Source: Amycolatopsis sp. NBC_00345
GTDB lineage: Bacteria; Actinomycetota; Actinomycetes; Mycobacteriales; Pseudonocardiaceae
Length of the DNA: 64,000 nt
Reading direction: 5' to 3'
Assembly (NCBI RefSeq): GCF_036116635.1
Contig: NZ_CP107995.1
Coordinates: 7,130,001-7,194,000, forward strand
The translations under genes were made by a program, and so were the position numbers. Positions 57,601 through 64,000 of this stretch are shown piece after piece. The number at the start of each line of letters is the position of its first letter. Position 1 is the first letter of the stretch. The notes under the pieces were generated by a model. The model did not search any database. It had not been told where the DNA came from and was given only the letters and a program-made list of their open reading frames with translations.

Positions 57601-57871
57601 TCAGCGTGGGGATGATCAGGATCAGGGCGAGCTTCGACCTCAGCCGCCAGTTGCCCAGCGCAAAGATCGAGCCCTTCCGCGCGGGAGCCGCCCCGCCTTC
57701 GGTCGCGGAGGCCCCTCCCGACCCCGCGGTGTCTTCGTCCGGCACCGCCGCACCACCATCGTTGTCCGGCCCCGAAGGACCCTGTGAATTGAAGCCTGCC
57801 GAACCCGAGACCACTATCCGCACGCTCCCGGCAGGCGGCCCGGCTCTCCGAGGGTTCGGAGCGCCGGACAT
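54665..57871 (-). CDS. Nitrate/nitrite-sensor-type histidine kinase (CvnA-like)
   Basis: 1068 residues. A basic cytosolic start precedes helix 1 (about 76-98), a NIT-type extracellular domain (about 100-365, with VHDLQGERALAVARL), helix 2 (about 370-395) and HAMP (LRPLRVLRTTALDVAYTRLPETVQAI). The conserved LDHLATRLRRNGESLLVLSG contains the likely phospho-His. The HATPase part has LLDNATYFSEP and VTDHGVGMGDDRLAEIN. A disordered Pro/Ser/Glu tail of about 390 residues ends the protein, much longer than needed for catalysis. It heads the four-gene conservon and has no response-regulator partner nearby. Confidence 0.92.
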   Translation of the reverse strand: MSGAPNPRRAGPPAGSVRIVVSGSAGFNSQGPSGPDNDGGAAVPDEDTAGSGGASATEGGAAPARKGSIFALGNWRLRSKLALILIIPTLTALVLGSLRVVDNIRETVQFGHTADQVAFAVKVTTVVHDLQGERALAVARLSSGDTLRQTGLDAQMAKVDRDVDDLRNAVVGLNTDTQATSDRYARGLQRLDALQPLRAAISTSSYSDVAALDTYSSILDSLIQLGREVTTAVTDRDLLRLGNSTQSISEAKEFVVRGDAAVEIAAFRDGFPGDLLDEARASQASGDASVAAFLANATDDQVQLYNDTVSGPEVDDRRRIQTTSFSFAQQGQPLNINPTELGQDSTVAADKLHAVESSLLSQLRSQADGLASQAVQSAWVGGAIVLAALIAALILMLVIARLMLRPLRVLRTTALDVAYTRLPETVQAILDDPDPVNASKRAVAPVPVTSRDEIGEVARSFDVVHEQAVKMAAEQALLRENVNGIFVNLSRRSQRLVERQLGVIDRLEADEQDPDHLASLFELDHLATRLRRNGESLLVLSGAGLAKSVPKPVPAADVIGAAVSEIEQYARIEVGIVPEVAVQGLAIHDLVHVLAELLDNATYFSEPETKVTVRAVITRKKALAIQVTDHGVGMGDDRLAEINQRLADPPDLDVSVTRRMGLYVVARLAQRHGIEVRLRENEDIEGGVIARVVVPAELLTQIRVATPPPRHTPPPVNRNEVSHPSFPPVNRPIDRGPEATPPPPSAPPPPPAAPSNGGLVPLDQPISLDDLVAGNRAAGPFLSPEMPVPDTPAWPTAEDLAPLTQQPNGDGASLAETEFPPLVLPKREPKYLAPEEPQRVEPVADDGASALEDDVPTRRLPIYQSVLSRWFSEGSDGSGDGEPGLAEDLTAMPAKTEAPAEADNSITSVTGVAAESSNGTHEPRQEEPIEATPLYPGSDDGSDESWSSASDEGWQAAQSLLEAKNEEVTTAGLPKRVPNAYLVPGSIGSPSESSEPHNSFTDATSGLPGTGAMTRSASAARSRMASFQRGYTSGRHALKDRPADDRLDEDGVPVSGSGYLSDSSEERQ

Positions 57872-58391
57872 GACTGCGCCATTACACCCTTACGAGTGAG
57901 AAGATCGACTTTCAGGTGCGGTTCCCCGCAACTCCCGGCGCGGAATCGGTTCAGCACTTGCATGACGTTCGGTCCCCGCACTGGTCGATCACTGGTCCGT
58001 TCGGCCTAAGCCACCAGGTCGCCGACAAGCAACGGCCCGCGCAGAGTGCCTCTTGACGAGGCAAACTCTCACTACATCGGTGGTCCATACCTCACACTGC
58101 AGGAGCAGAGGGTAGCGAACGGCTGGCCGATTTGTAACCCTCTTGACAGCCGCATGGGAGCACCCGTACAGCCGATCAAGACCATTCGGGCACAACCGCT
58201 ACGGGCCGGATCGGGCACGCGCAGGGACCTTCGCTCACCTGTACGAGTGACTCAGGACACCCGTGCAACGTTTTTGACCACCCATTGTGATCGCAAGATC
58301 GCTTCTCTACAGTAGCCGCGTGACTCCGGACAATGAGCCACACTCCAACCCAACGGTCAGCCACACGTGACCTCATTTCCAAGGAGCGGCC
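57872..58391. other. 520-base divergent intergenic region
   Basis: It carries no convincing gene. It must hold the promoters of the conservon (leftward) and the ABC operon (rightward). Similar phrases CTTACGAGTGAG (57889-57900) and CTGTACGAGTGAC (58239-58251) may be a repeated site. Confidence 0.5.
58143..58172 (+). promoter_or_regulatory. Candidate promoter of the ABC importer operon
   Basis: TTGACA and TACAGC are separated by 18 bases, about 220 bases before the substrate-binding protein start. Confidence 0.35.
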
Positions 58392-59417
58392 TTGTTTGAT
58401 ACAGCCGGGAGCAGCCAGCGCAGATACGGGCGGCGTGGCTTTCTCTCGCTCGCCATGGCCGGCGGCGTCGCACTGACCGCGAGCGGCTGCGGCCTGCTCG
58501 GCGGATCGGACGACTCGGGCAGCACGAGCAGCGGCTCCGCTCTGGAGAAGCCGAAGATCAAGGTCTCGATCATGCCGACGATCGACGTGGCCCCGTTCCA
58601 CCTCGCGGTGCAGAACGGCTACTTCAAGGCCGAGGGCCTGGAGGTCGAGACCGTCGACGCCGCCAGTGGTGACGCGTCGCTGCAGAAGCTGCAGGCCGGC
58701 GAGGTCGACATCGCCTACTCCAGCTACACCCCGTTCTTCATCGCGAAGAGCAAGGGCAACGCCGACATCAAGTTCGTCTCGGACGCCTCGTCGGCCGGCC
58801 CGAAGAGCACCGAGATCGTCGCGATGCCCGGCGGCGCCGTGAAGACCGTGCACGACCTGGCCGGCAAGAAGATCGCCATCACCGCGCAGAACACGATCTG
58901 CGACACGCTGACCAAGTCCGTCATGCGCGACAACGGCGTGGACTTCACGAAGGTGACCTGGGTTCCCTTCCCGTTCCCGCAGATCGGCGGCGCGGTCAAG
59001 CGCGGCGACGTCGACGCGGGCTTCCTCACCGAGCCGTTCATCACCGGCTCCGCCAAGACCAACGGCACGGTGCCGATCATCGACACCGCTTCCGGTGCCA
59101 CACAGGACTTCCCGACCGCGGGCTACGGCTCGCTGGGCAAGTTCACTTCGGCGAACCCGAAGACCGTGGCGGCCTTCCAGCGCGCGATGCTGCGCGCCAC
59201 CAAGGAATCGGCGGACCGCTCGAAGATCGAGCCGCTGATGGTGCAGTTCTCCAAGGTCGACCAGGCCACCGCCTCGCTCACCGCGCTGCTGACCTTCCAG
59301 TCCACTCTGGACGCCCGGCGCCTGCAGCGGGTCCCGGACCTGCTGCAGCAGTTCGGCACCATCACCAGCAAGATCGACGTGGCTTCGATGATCGTGCCGC
59401 AGGCGAGCGCATCCTGA
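58392..59417 (+). CDS. Nitrate/sulfonate-type ABC substrate-binding lipoprotein (Tat signal)
   Basis: 341 residues from a TTG five bases after AAGGAG. The signal YGRRGFLSLAMAGGVALTASGC combines a twin-arginine motif with a lipobox, so it is probably folded before export and lipid-anchored. The mature part is SsuA/NMT1-like: IMPTIDVAPFHLAVQNGYFKAEGLEVE, LQKLQAGEVDIAYSSY and KRGDVDAGFLTEPF. It would deliver an organic anion such as a sulfonate or a thiamine/riboflavin precursor. The true substrate is not decidable from sequence. Confidence 0.88.
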   Translation: MFDTAGSSQRRYGRRGFLSLAMAGGVALTASGCGLLGGSDDSGSTSSGSALEKPKIKVSIMPTIDVAPFHLAVQNGYFKAEGLEVETVDAASGDASLQKLQAGEVDIAYSSYTPFFIAKSKGNADIKFVSDASSAGPKSTEIVAMPGGAVKTVHDLAGKKIAITAQNTICDTLTKSVMRDNGVDFTKVTWVPFPFPQIGGAVKRGDVDAGFLTEPFITGSAKTNGTVPIIDTASGATQDFPTAGYGSLGKFTSANPKTVAAFQRAMLRATKESADRSKIEPLMVQFSKVDQATASLTALLTFQSTLDARRLQRVPDLLQQFGTITSKIDVASMIVPQASAS

Positions 59418-59418
59418 C

Positions 59419-60186
59419 GTGAGGATCGTCCGCAACCTGGTCGGCCTGCTCGGCTTCCTCCTGCTCTGGGAGGTCGTCGTGCGGGCCGGCCTGGTCGACC
59501 AGAACGACCTGCCGCCGCCGACCGTGGTGTTCGCGCGGCTCGGTGAGCTGCTCGGCGACGCCGAGTTCCTCCGCGACGTCATCGCTTCGGTGCTGGCCTG
59601 GGCGATCGCGATGGTCATCTCCATCGTCATCGCGGTCCCCGCGGGCCTGCTGCTCGGCAGCATCGGCTGGCTGCGCGAAGCGACGAAGGCGATCGTCGAG
59701 TTCCTCCGGCCCATCCCGTCCGTCGCACTGATCCCCCTGGTGCTGATCGTGGTCGGCGGCGGGCCCGAGTCGAAGATCACCCTCGCGGTGTACGCGGCGG
59801 TGTGGCCCATCCTCTTCAACACCGTCTACGCACTGTCCGAAATGGACCCGCTGCTGACCGAGACCGCGCGGACGTACGGCACGCCGAAGTCGCGGATCCT
59901 CACGTCCGTCGCGCTGCCGCACGCGGCGCCGTTCGTGTTCACCGGCATCCGGATGTCCGCGGCGATCTCGCTGATCCTGGTGATCAGCACCGAGTTCCTG
60001 GCCGGCGCGAAGCTCGGCATCGGGCAGTTCATCCTCGAGGCGTCCTCGGGCGAGAACCGGATGGACCTGGTGCTCGCGGGCACCGTGGTCGCCGGCGTGC
60101 TGGGCTTCCTGGTGAACGAGGGGCTGGAACGGCTCGGCCGCCGGCTCTTCAGCTGGAGCAACGCCGACGAGGGGGCCACCGCATGA
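59419..60186 (+). CDS. ABC importer permease 1 (SsuC/TauC-like)
   Basis: 255 residues from GTG, one base after the previous stop. Six helices are visible, with the EAA loop ETARTYGTPKSRILTSVALPHAAPFVFTGIRMS. The helix-rich segments FLLLWEVVVRAGLV and FLRPIPSVALIPLVLIVVGGGPESK are typical. It ends in ATGA overlap with the second permease, so the channel is a heterodimer. Confidence 0.93.
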   Translation: MRIVRNLVGLLGFLLLWEVVVRAGLVDQNDLPPPTVVFARLGELLGDAEFLRDVIASVLAWAIAMVISIVIAVPAGLLLGSIGWLREATKAIVEFLRPIPSVALIPLVLIVVGGGPESKITLAVYAAVWPILFNTVYALSEMDPLLTETARTYGTPKSRILTSVALPHAAPFVFTGIRMSAAISLILVISTEFLAGAKLGIGQFILEASSGENRMDLVLAGTVVAGVLGFLVNEGLERLGRRLFSWSNADEGATA

Positions 60187-61013
60187 CCGTCGTCGAAAAG
60201 CCTTCGGTGGTCACGGCCCGGGGCCGCGTCAGCCGCGGGCTGAACGGGTTCGCCCGCAAGTGGCTGCTGTTCGCCGTGCTCGTGGTGCTCTGGGAGATCG
60301 CGACCAGGCTGAGCCAGAACGTGTTCTTCCCGCCGCCCAGCAAGATCGCGGTCGCGGCGGCGAAGCTGTGGTTCTCCGGCCCGGTGTCGCACGTCTTCCT
60401 CGGCGACGCGGTGTTCGACCACATCCTGCCCAGCCTCGCGCGGGTGCTCGGCGGCTGGCTGATCTCGGTCGTGCTCGGCGTCGCGCTCGGCCTGGCGCTC
60501 GGCCGCTCGCGCACCGGGATGGACTACGTGGGGCCGCTGTTCGCGTTCTTCCGCGCGATCCCGCCGCCCGCGCTGGTGCCGGTGTTCCTGGTGCTGTTCC
60601 ACGTCGGGCCGGGCATGCAGATCGCCACCATCGTCTTCGGCGCGCTGTGGCCGGTCGTGCTCAACACGGTCGACGGCGCGCGGTCCGTGGACAAGGTCAA
60701 GGCGGAGACCGCCCGGGCGTTCCGCACGCCGCGGCGGTACTGGATCGGCCTTGTGGTGCTGCCCGCGGCCCTGCCGAAGATCTTCGCCGGGCTGCGGCTG
60801 TCGCTGTCGATCGCGCTGATCCTGATGGCGATCTCCGAGCTGGTGGGCGCGCTCAACGGCATCGGCTACGCGCTGCTGTTCGCCCAGCGGTCCTACGACT
60901 TCGACCAGATGTGGGCGTGGATCGTGCTGCTGGGCATCCTGGGTTACGGGTTCAACGCGGCCCTGCTCGCCGTCGAGCGCCGGGTGCTCGCGTGGCAGCC
61001 CGGCCGTCACTAG
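60183..61013 (+). CDS. ABC importer permease 2 (SsuC/TauC-like)
   Basis: 276 residues; the ATG overlaps the previous stop. The architecture is as in permease 1, with FFRAIPPPALVPVFLVLFHVGPGMQ and the EAA loop ETARAFRTPRRYWIGLVVLPAALPKIFAGLRLS. It is diverged enough from permease 1 to be a distinct subunit. Two different permeases are seen in ThiX/RibX-type and some sulfonate importers. Confidence 0.93.
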   Translation: MTVVEKPSVVTARGRVSRGLNGFARKWLLFAVLVVLWEIATRLSQNVFFPPPSKIAVAAAKLWFSGPVSHVFLGDAVFDHILPSLARVLGGWLISVVLGVALGLALGRSRTGMDYVGPLFAFFRAIPPPALVPVFLVLFHVGPGMQIATIVFGALWPVVLNTVDGARSVDKVKAETARAFRTPRRYWIGLVVLPAALPKIFAGLRLSLSIALILMAISELVGALNGIGYALLFAQRSYDFDQMWAWIVLLGILGYGFNAALLAVERRVLAWQPGRH

Positions 61014-61034
61014 GTTCCGGAAGGTAGTTGCAGA

Positions 61035-61889
61035 ATGTCGACCATGCTCGAGGTCTCCGGCCTCAGCCACCGCTACGGCACCGGTGACAATGTGCACACC
61101 GCCGTGAACGAGCTGTCGTTCACCGTCGAGGCCGGCCAGCTGGCGTGCATCGTGGGCCCGTCGGGCTGCGGAAAGTCGACGCTGCTGCGGGCGATCGCCG
61201 GGCTCGTCCCGCCGACGTCCGGCACGGTGAGCCTGCACGGCGACCTGGTCAACGGCGTGCCCGACGACCTCGCCGTGGTGTTCCAGGACTACAGCCGTTC
61301 GCTCTTCCCGTGGCTGACCGTCGCCAAGAACGTCGAGTTCCCGCTGCGCTGGGGCAAGCTGAGCAAGGCGGAACGGCGGGCCCAGGCCGCTTCGGCACTG
61401 GCAGCCGTCGGCCTCTCGGACGTCGGCGGCAAGTTCCCGTGGCAGCTCTCGGGCGGCATGCAGCAGCGGGTGTCCATCGCGCGGGCGCTGGCGAGCCGCC
61501 CGGCGCTGCTGATCATGGACGAGCCGTTCGCGTCCGTCGACGCGCAGACGCGGTTCGAGCTGGAGGACCTGCTGCGCCGAGTGCAGGCCGAGCAGGGCAC
61601 CACCGTCCTGCTGGTCACGCACGACATCGACGAGAGCGTCTACCTGGGCGACCGGGTGCTGGTGCTGTCGAAGTCGCCGGCGTCGATCGTCGCGGACCTG
61701 CCCGTCGGCCTGCCGGCGGAGCGCGACCAGATCACCACCCGCGAGTCGGCCGAGTTCGTCACCCTGCGCGGTGAGGTGGCCCGCCTGCTGCACGGCACCC
61801 CCGCGCAGACCGCGGCCGCGGACGCCGCCGAGTGGGAGCTGGCTTCGGCAGCCGAGAAGAAGAACGTCGTCGAGGACGCGAAGCGCTGA
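61035..61889 (+). CDS. ABC importer ATPase (SsuB/TauB-like)
   Basis: 284 residues. Walker A VGPSGCGKSTLL, Q-loop VVFQDYSRSLFPWLTV, signature QLSGGMQQRVSIARAL and Walker B LLIMDEPFASVD are present, with the switch His in LLVTHDIDES. It closes the four-gene importer operon and is followed by a 23-base perfect terminator stem. Confidence 0.95.
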   Translation: MSTMLEVSGLSHRYGTGDNVHTAVNELSFTVEAGQLACIVGPSGCGKSTLLRAIAGLVPPTSGTVSLHGDLVNGVPDDLAVVFQDYSRSLFPWLTVAKNVEFPLRWGKLSKAERRAQAASALAAVGLSDVGGKFPWQLSGGMQQRVSIARALASRPALLIMDEPFASVDAQTRFELEDLLRRVQAEQGTTVLLVTHDIDESVYLGDRVLVLSKSPASIVADLPVGLPAERDQITTRESAEFVTLRGEVARLLHGTPAQTAAADAAEWELASAAEKKNVVEDAKR

Positions 61890-61897
61890 GCAAAGTC

Positions 61898-61946
61898 CGT
61901 TAAGGCCTCCTTACCCGCGTCCTACGCGGGTAAGGAGGCCTTAACG
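61898..61946. terminator. Perfect 23-bp palindrome, bidirectional terminator (CCTTACC repeat family)
   Basis: Arms 61898-61920 and 61924-61946 pair perfectly around a CCT loop and contain AAGGCCTCCTTACCCGCGT. It lies between the convergent importer ATPase (stop 61889) and the dehydrogenase-like gene (stop 61954). Confidence 0.92.
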
Positions 61947-61953
61947 GCGTTCT

Positions 61954-63171
61954 TCAGTCCTTGGCCCGCGAGTCGTGGCCCGTCTCGTCCGGGCTGATCT
62001 CCGGGAGGGTCCGCACGCCGAGCACGTTGGCGCCGACCAGCTTGCGCGTGGCCAGGTTGCCCATCGGCATGAAGGTGCTCGCCTGCACGTCACGCCACAT
62101 GCGCTCGAACGGCAGCGCCTTGGTGTAGGACATGCCGCCCAGCACGTCCACGAGGCGCTGCATCACCTGCACGGCGTTGTTGGCGGCCACGTACTTCACC
62201 ATCGAGCAGCGCGCGACGCCGTCCTGCACGTCGCCGGTGAACAGGCGGCGGCTCGTCACCTCTTCGGCGTGGCGGTGGATCAGGGCGCGGGAGGCCTCGA
62301 TCAGGATCTGGCACTCCCCGATCACGTCCTGCAGCACCGGGTCGCCGGTCTTTCCGCGCTGCCGCAACGACTTCACGGTCCAATCCAGCGCGCCCGCCGC
62401 GACTCCCGTGTAGACGGCCGAGAACGCGGGCATCGCCCACGCCCACACGGTTTCCAGCACCCGCGCGTCGAGGTGCTTCACCGGCAGCGAGTGCACCACG
62501 GCCGTGTCCTCGACGAACACCTTGTCCAGCTCGACGTCGTTGCTCTGGGTGCCGCGCATGCCCATCGTGTTCCACGTCTGGTGGATCGTGACCCCGGGCT
62601 GGTCCAGCGCGATCTGGCAGAGCAGTAGCCGCGGGCCGCCGTCCGCGTCCTCGTAGCGCGCGGTGGTGGAGCAGTGCGTGGCGACGGCCGAGTTGGTCGC
62701 GAAGCTCTTGCGGCCGGTCAGCTCGAAGCCGCCGTCGACCTTCACGGCGGACGTCTTCGAGTCCGTCATGTCGTTGCGCAGGCCGGTTTCACTGGTGATC
62801 GAGGCCCAGATGAGGTCGCCTTCGCACGCCTTGCGCAGCAGCTCGGCCAGCCGCGGCGCCTTCGTGCGGCGCCAGACGCTCGCCCACTGCCCCAGCGGCG
62901 AGAGGTGCATGGTGAACGCCAGCGCCGTGGCGCCGTCGCCCATCGCCAGCCGCTCCAGCACCGGCAGGATCTCCGGCAGCCCGGCGCCGGAGCCGCCCAG
63001 CTCCTCCGGCACCGACAGGCGCAGGAAACCCGCTTCCCTCAGGTCTTCGTAGTTCTCGTGGGGGAAGGTGTTCTCGCGGTCGTGGACGGCGGCGCGCTCG
63101 GCGAACACGTCCGCGAGCTTTCCGGCCTGGTCGACGAGTTCCTGCTGTCCGGGAGTGAGTAGAGGCTGCAC
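61954..63171 (-). CDS. Acyl-CoA dehydrogenase-family flavoprotein
   Basis: 405 residues from a GTG at 63171; a TTG at 63183 is an alternative. N-terminal helical domain with FPHENYEDLREAGFLRLSVPEELGGSGAG, then WASITSETGLRN, the FAD region FELTGRKSFATNSAVATH and QTWNTMGMRGTQSNDVELDKVFV, and the C-terminal helices VQVMQRLVDVLGGMSYTKALPFERMWRDVQASTFMP. The family includes dehydrogenases and DszC/SfnC-type flavin monooxygenases. It lies opposite a sulfonate-type importer, so a role in organosulfur use is possible but not shown. Confidence 0.87.
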   Translation of the reverse strand: MQPLLTPGQQELVDQAGKLADVFAERAAVHDRENTFPHENYEDLREAGFLRLSVPEELGGSGAGLPEILPVLERLAMGDGATALAFTMHLSPLGQWASVWRRTKAPRLAELLRKACEGDLIWASITSETGLRNDMTDSKTSAVKVDGGFELTGRKSFATNSAVATHCSTTARYEDADGGPRLLLCQIALDQPGVTIHQTWNTMGMRGTQSNDVELDKVFVEDTAVVHSLPVKHLDARVLETVWAWAMPAFSAVYTGVAAGALDWTVKSLRQRGKTGDPVLQDVIGECQILIEASRALIHRHAEEVTSRRLFTGDVQDGVARCSMVKYVAANNAVQVMQRLVDVLGGMSYTKALPFERMWRDVQASTFMPMGNLATRKLVGANVLGVRTLPEISPDETGHDSRAKD

Positions 63172-63219
63172 CCGAACATCCAAACAGCGTCACCCGGTCG
63201 GGTCAATGCGGCCGTGGCC

Positions 63220-64000
63220 TCAGTAGATGCTCTGGGGATTCGGGTCCACCTTGACGTGCACCAGGCTGGGCCCGGCCGTCGCCAGCGCGGCGGCGAGCGC
63301 GGGACGCAGGTCCTCGGCCTGTTCGACGGTGCTCGCCGCGCAGCCCATGCTCAGCGCCAGCTGCGCGAAGTCGATGCCGCCCAGCTCCGTGCCCGGCATC
63401 TTCCGCCCGCCCGCGTCCTCGCCGAGGATGCGCACGGCGGCGTACTGCGCGTTGTCGAGGATCACGAACGTCACCGGCACGTGCTCGCGCGCGGCCGTCC
63501 ACAGGGCCTGCACGCAGTACATGCTGGAGCCGTCGCCCAGTACCGCGACCACCTTGCGGTCCGGCCGTCCCATGGCCGCGCCGACGGCCGCCGGCAGGCC
63601 GTAGCCGAGTGTCCCGCTCGCGACGGTGAGGAAGCCCGTGTCGGTGGCGGTGATCGGCAGGTGGTGATGCAGGCTGTTACGGTGGCTCGGCGTCTCCTCG
63701 ACCAGGATCGTGTTGTCCGGCAACAGGTCCGCGACGACGGAGTAGGCGTAGTCCGGCGAGATCGGCGTGACCTCGGCGGGTTTGGCCGGCTTCGCGGGCT
63801 TGGCCGTGACGGGCCGGTCGGCCGGCTTGACCCGCTCGGCCAGCGCGCGGACGGCGAGCTTCGGCGTCGAGCGGATCCCGGTGCCGTTGCCGGCGCGCGC
63901 GAGGATCTGGTCGTCGTCGCTGATCAGGTACAGCGGCGGCAGCGAGAGGTCAGGCTCGCCGCGGTAGACGTGGTAGGTGAACGCGGGCGCGCCCAGCACC
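63220..64000 (-). CDS. ThDP-dependent decarboxylase, benzoylformate decarboxylase-like (5' end outside window)
   Basis: 260 residues are visible, lacking the N-terminus. The C-terminal ThDP-binding domain is complete: VEETPSHRNSLHHHLP, SGTLGYGLPAAVGAAMG, the GDG motif VAVLGDGSSMY and the closing ILDNAQYAAVRIL. The central segment has an AKPAKPAKPAE linker. This is the MdlC/PP-binding group that decarboxylates 2-oxo acids. It ends about 50 bases before the acyl-CoA-dehydrogenase-like gene on the same strand, so the two probably form one unit. Confidence 0.88.
   Translation of the reverse strand, partial: VLGAPAFTYHVYRGEPDLSLPPLYLISDDDQILARAGNGTGIRSTPKLAVRALAERVKPADRPVTAKPAKPAKPAEVTPISPDYAYSVVADLLPDNTILVEETPSHRNSLHHHLPITATDTGFLTVASGTLGYGLPAAVGAAMGRPDRKVVAVLGDGSSMYCVQALWTAAREHVPVTFVILDNAQYAAVRILGEDAGGRKMPGTELGGIDFAQLALSMGCAASTVEQAEDLRPALAAALATAGPSLVHVKVDPNPQSIY

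Overview
The window is high-GC actinobacterial chromosome with many GTG/TTG starts, mycolata/Pseudonocardiales-type gene families and a backbone gene order that I recall from Mycobacterium tuberculosis Rv0862c-Rv0883c. The best guess is an Amycolatopsis-like member of the Pseudonocardiales. No rRNA, tRNA, CRISPR array, insertion sequence or prophage is visible. Almost all genes are complete; the first (lipoprotein) and last (ThDP enzyme) run off the window.

Layout. 1-2.5 kb: a lipoprotein divergent from an OmpR-type two-component system. 2.7-5.5 kb: septation protein SepH, a YjbR-like protein, DUF2537 and a SpoU/TrmH methyltransferase. 5.7-10.4 kb: a GCS2-family ligase, TetR, heme oxygenase (iron-box and palindromic operator upstream), superoxide dismutase, and an arylamine N-acetyltransferase behind a MerR-type promoter. 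10.5-10.9 kb: an orphan iron box next to a broken DUF3800-like gene. 11-23.3 kb: MarR/MFS pair, NCS2 permease, DUF2530, a sacsin-like ATPase coupled to DUF3027, glutaminyl cyclase, a second MFS protein, DUF2771 lipoprotein, cold-shock protein. 23.5-27.6 kb: HAD phosphatase, TetR-R2lox pair, acyl-CoA ligase.

27.7-32.5 kb is an accessory type VII secretion cassette of visibly lower GC: EspG, three DUF3558 lipoproteins, a small helical partner and a Gly-rich PPE/WXG-like protein, with a decayed copy of the latter inside. 33-37.8 kb: PhzF, YccF, phosphoesterase, HAD phosphatase and a multicopper oxidase. 37.8-46 kb is a molybdenum block: modABC with an HTH-TOBE regulator, then moaA-moaD, rpfA (CRP site and probable c-di-AMP riboswitch), a Mog-MoaE fusion and moaC. 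46-50.3 kb: malic enzyme, a small conserved protein and an XPB-associated WYL-type protein.

50.3-57.9 kb carries a complete conservon (sensor kinase, roadblock, DUF742, GTPase) and a second roadblock-DUF742 pair with no kinase or GTPase. 58.4-61.9 kb is a nitrate/sulfonate-type ABC importer, convergent with an acyl-CoA-dehydrogenase-like flavoprotein and a ThDP decarboxylase. Long perfect intergenic palindromes, some recurring, close many of the transcription units.
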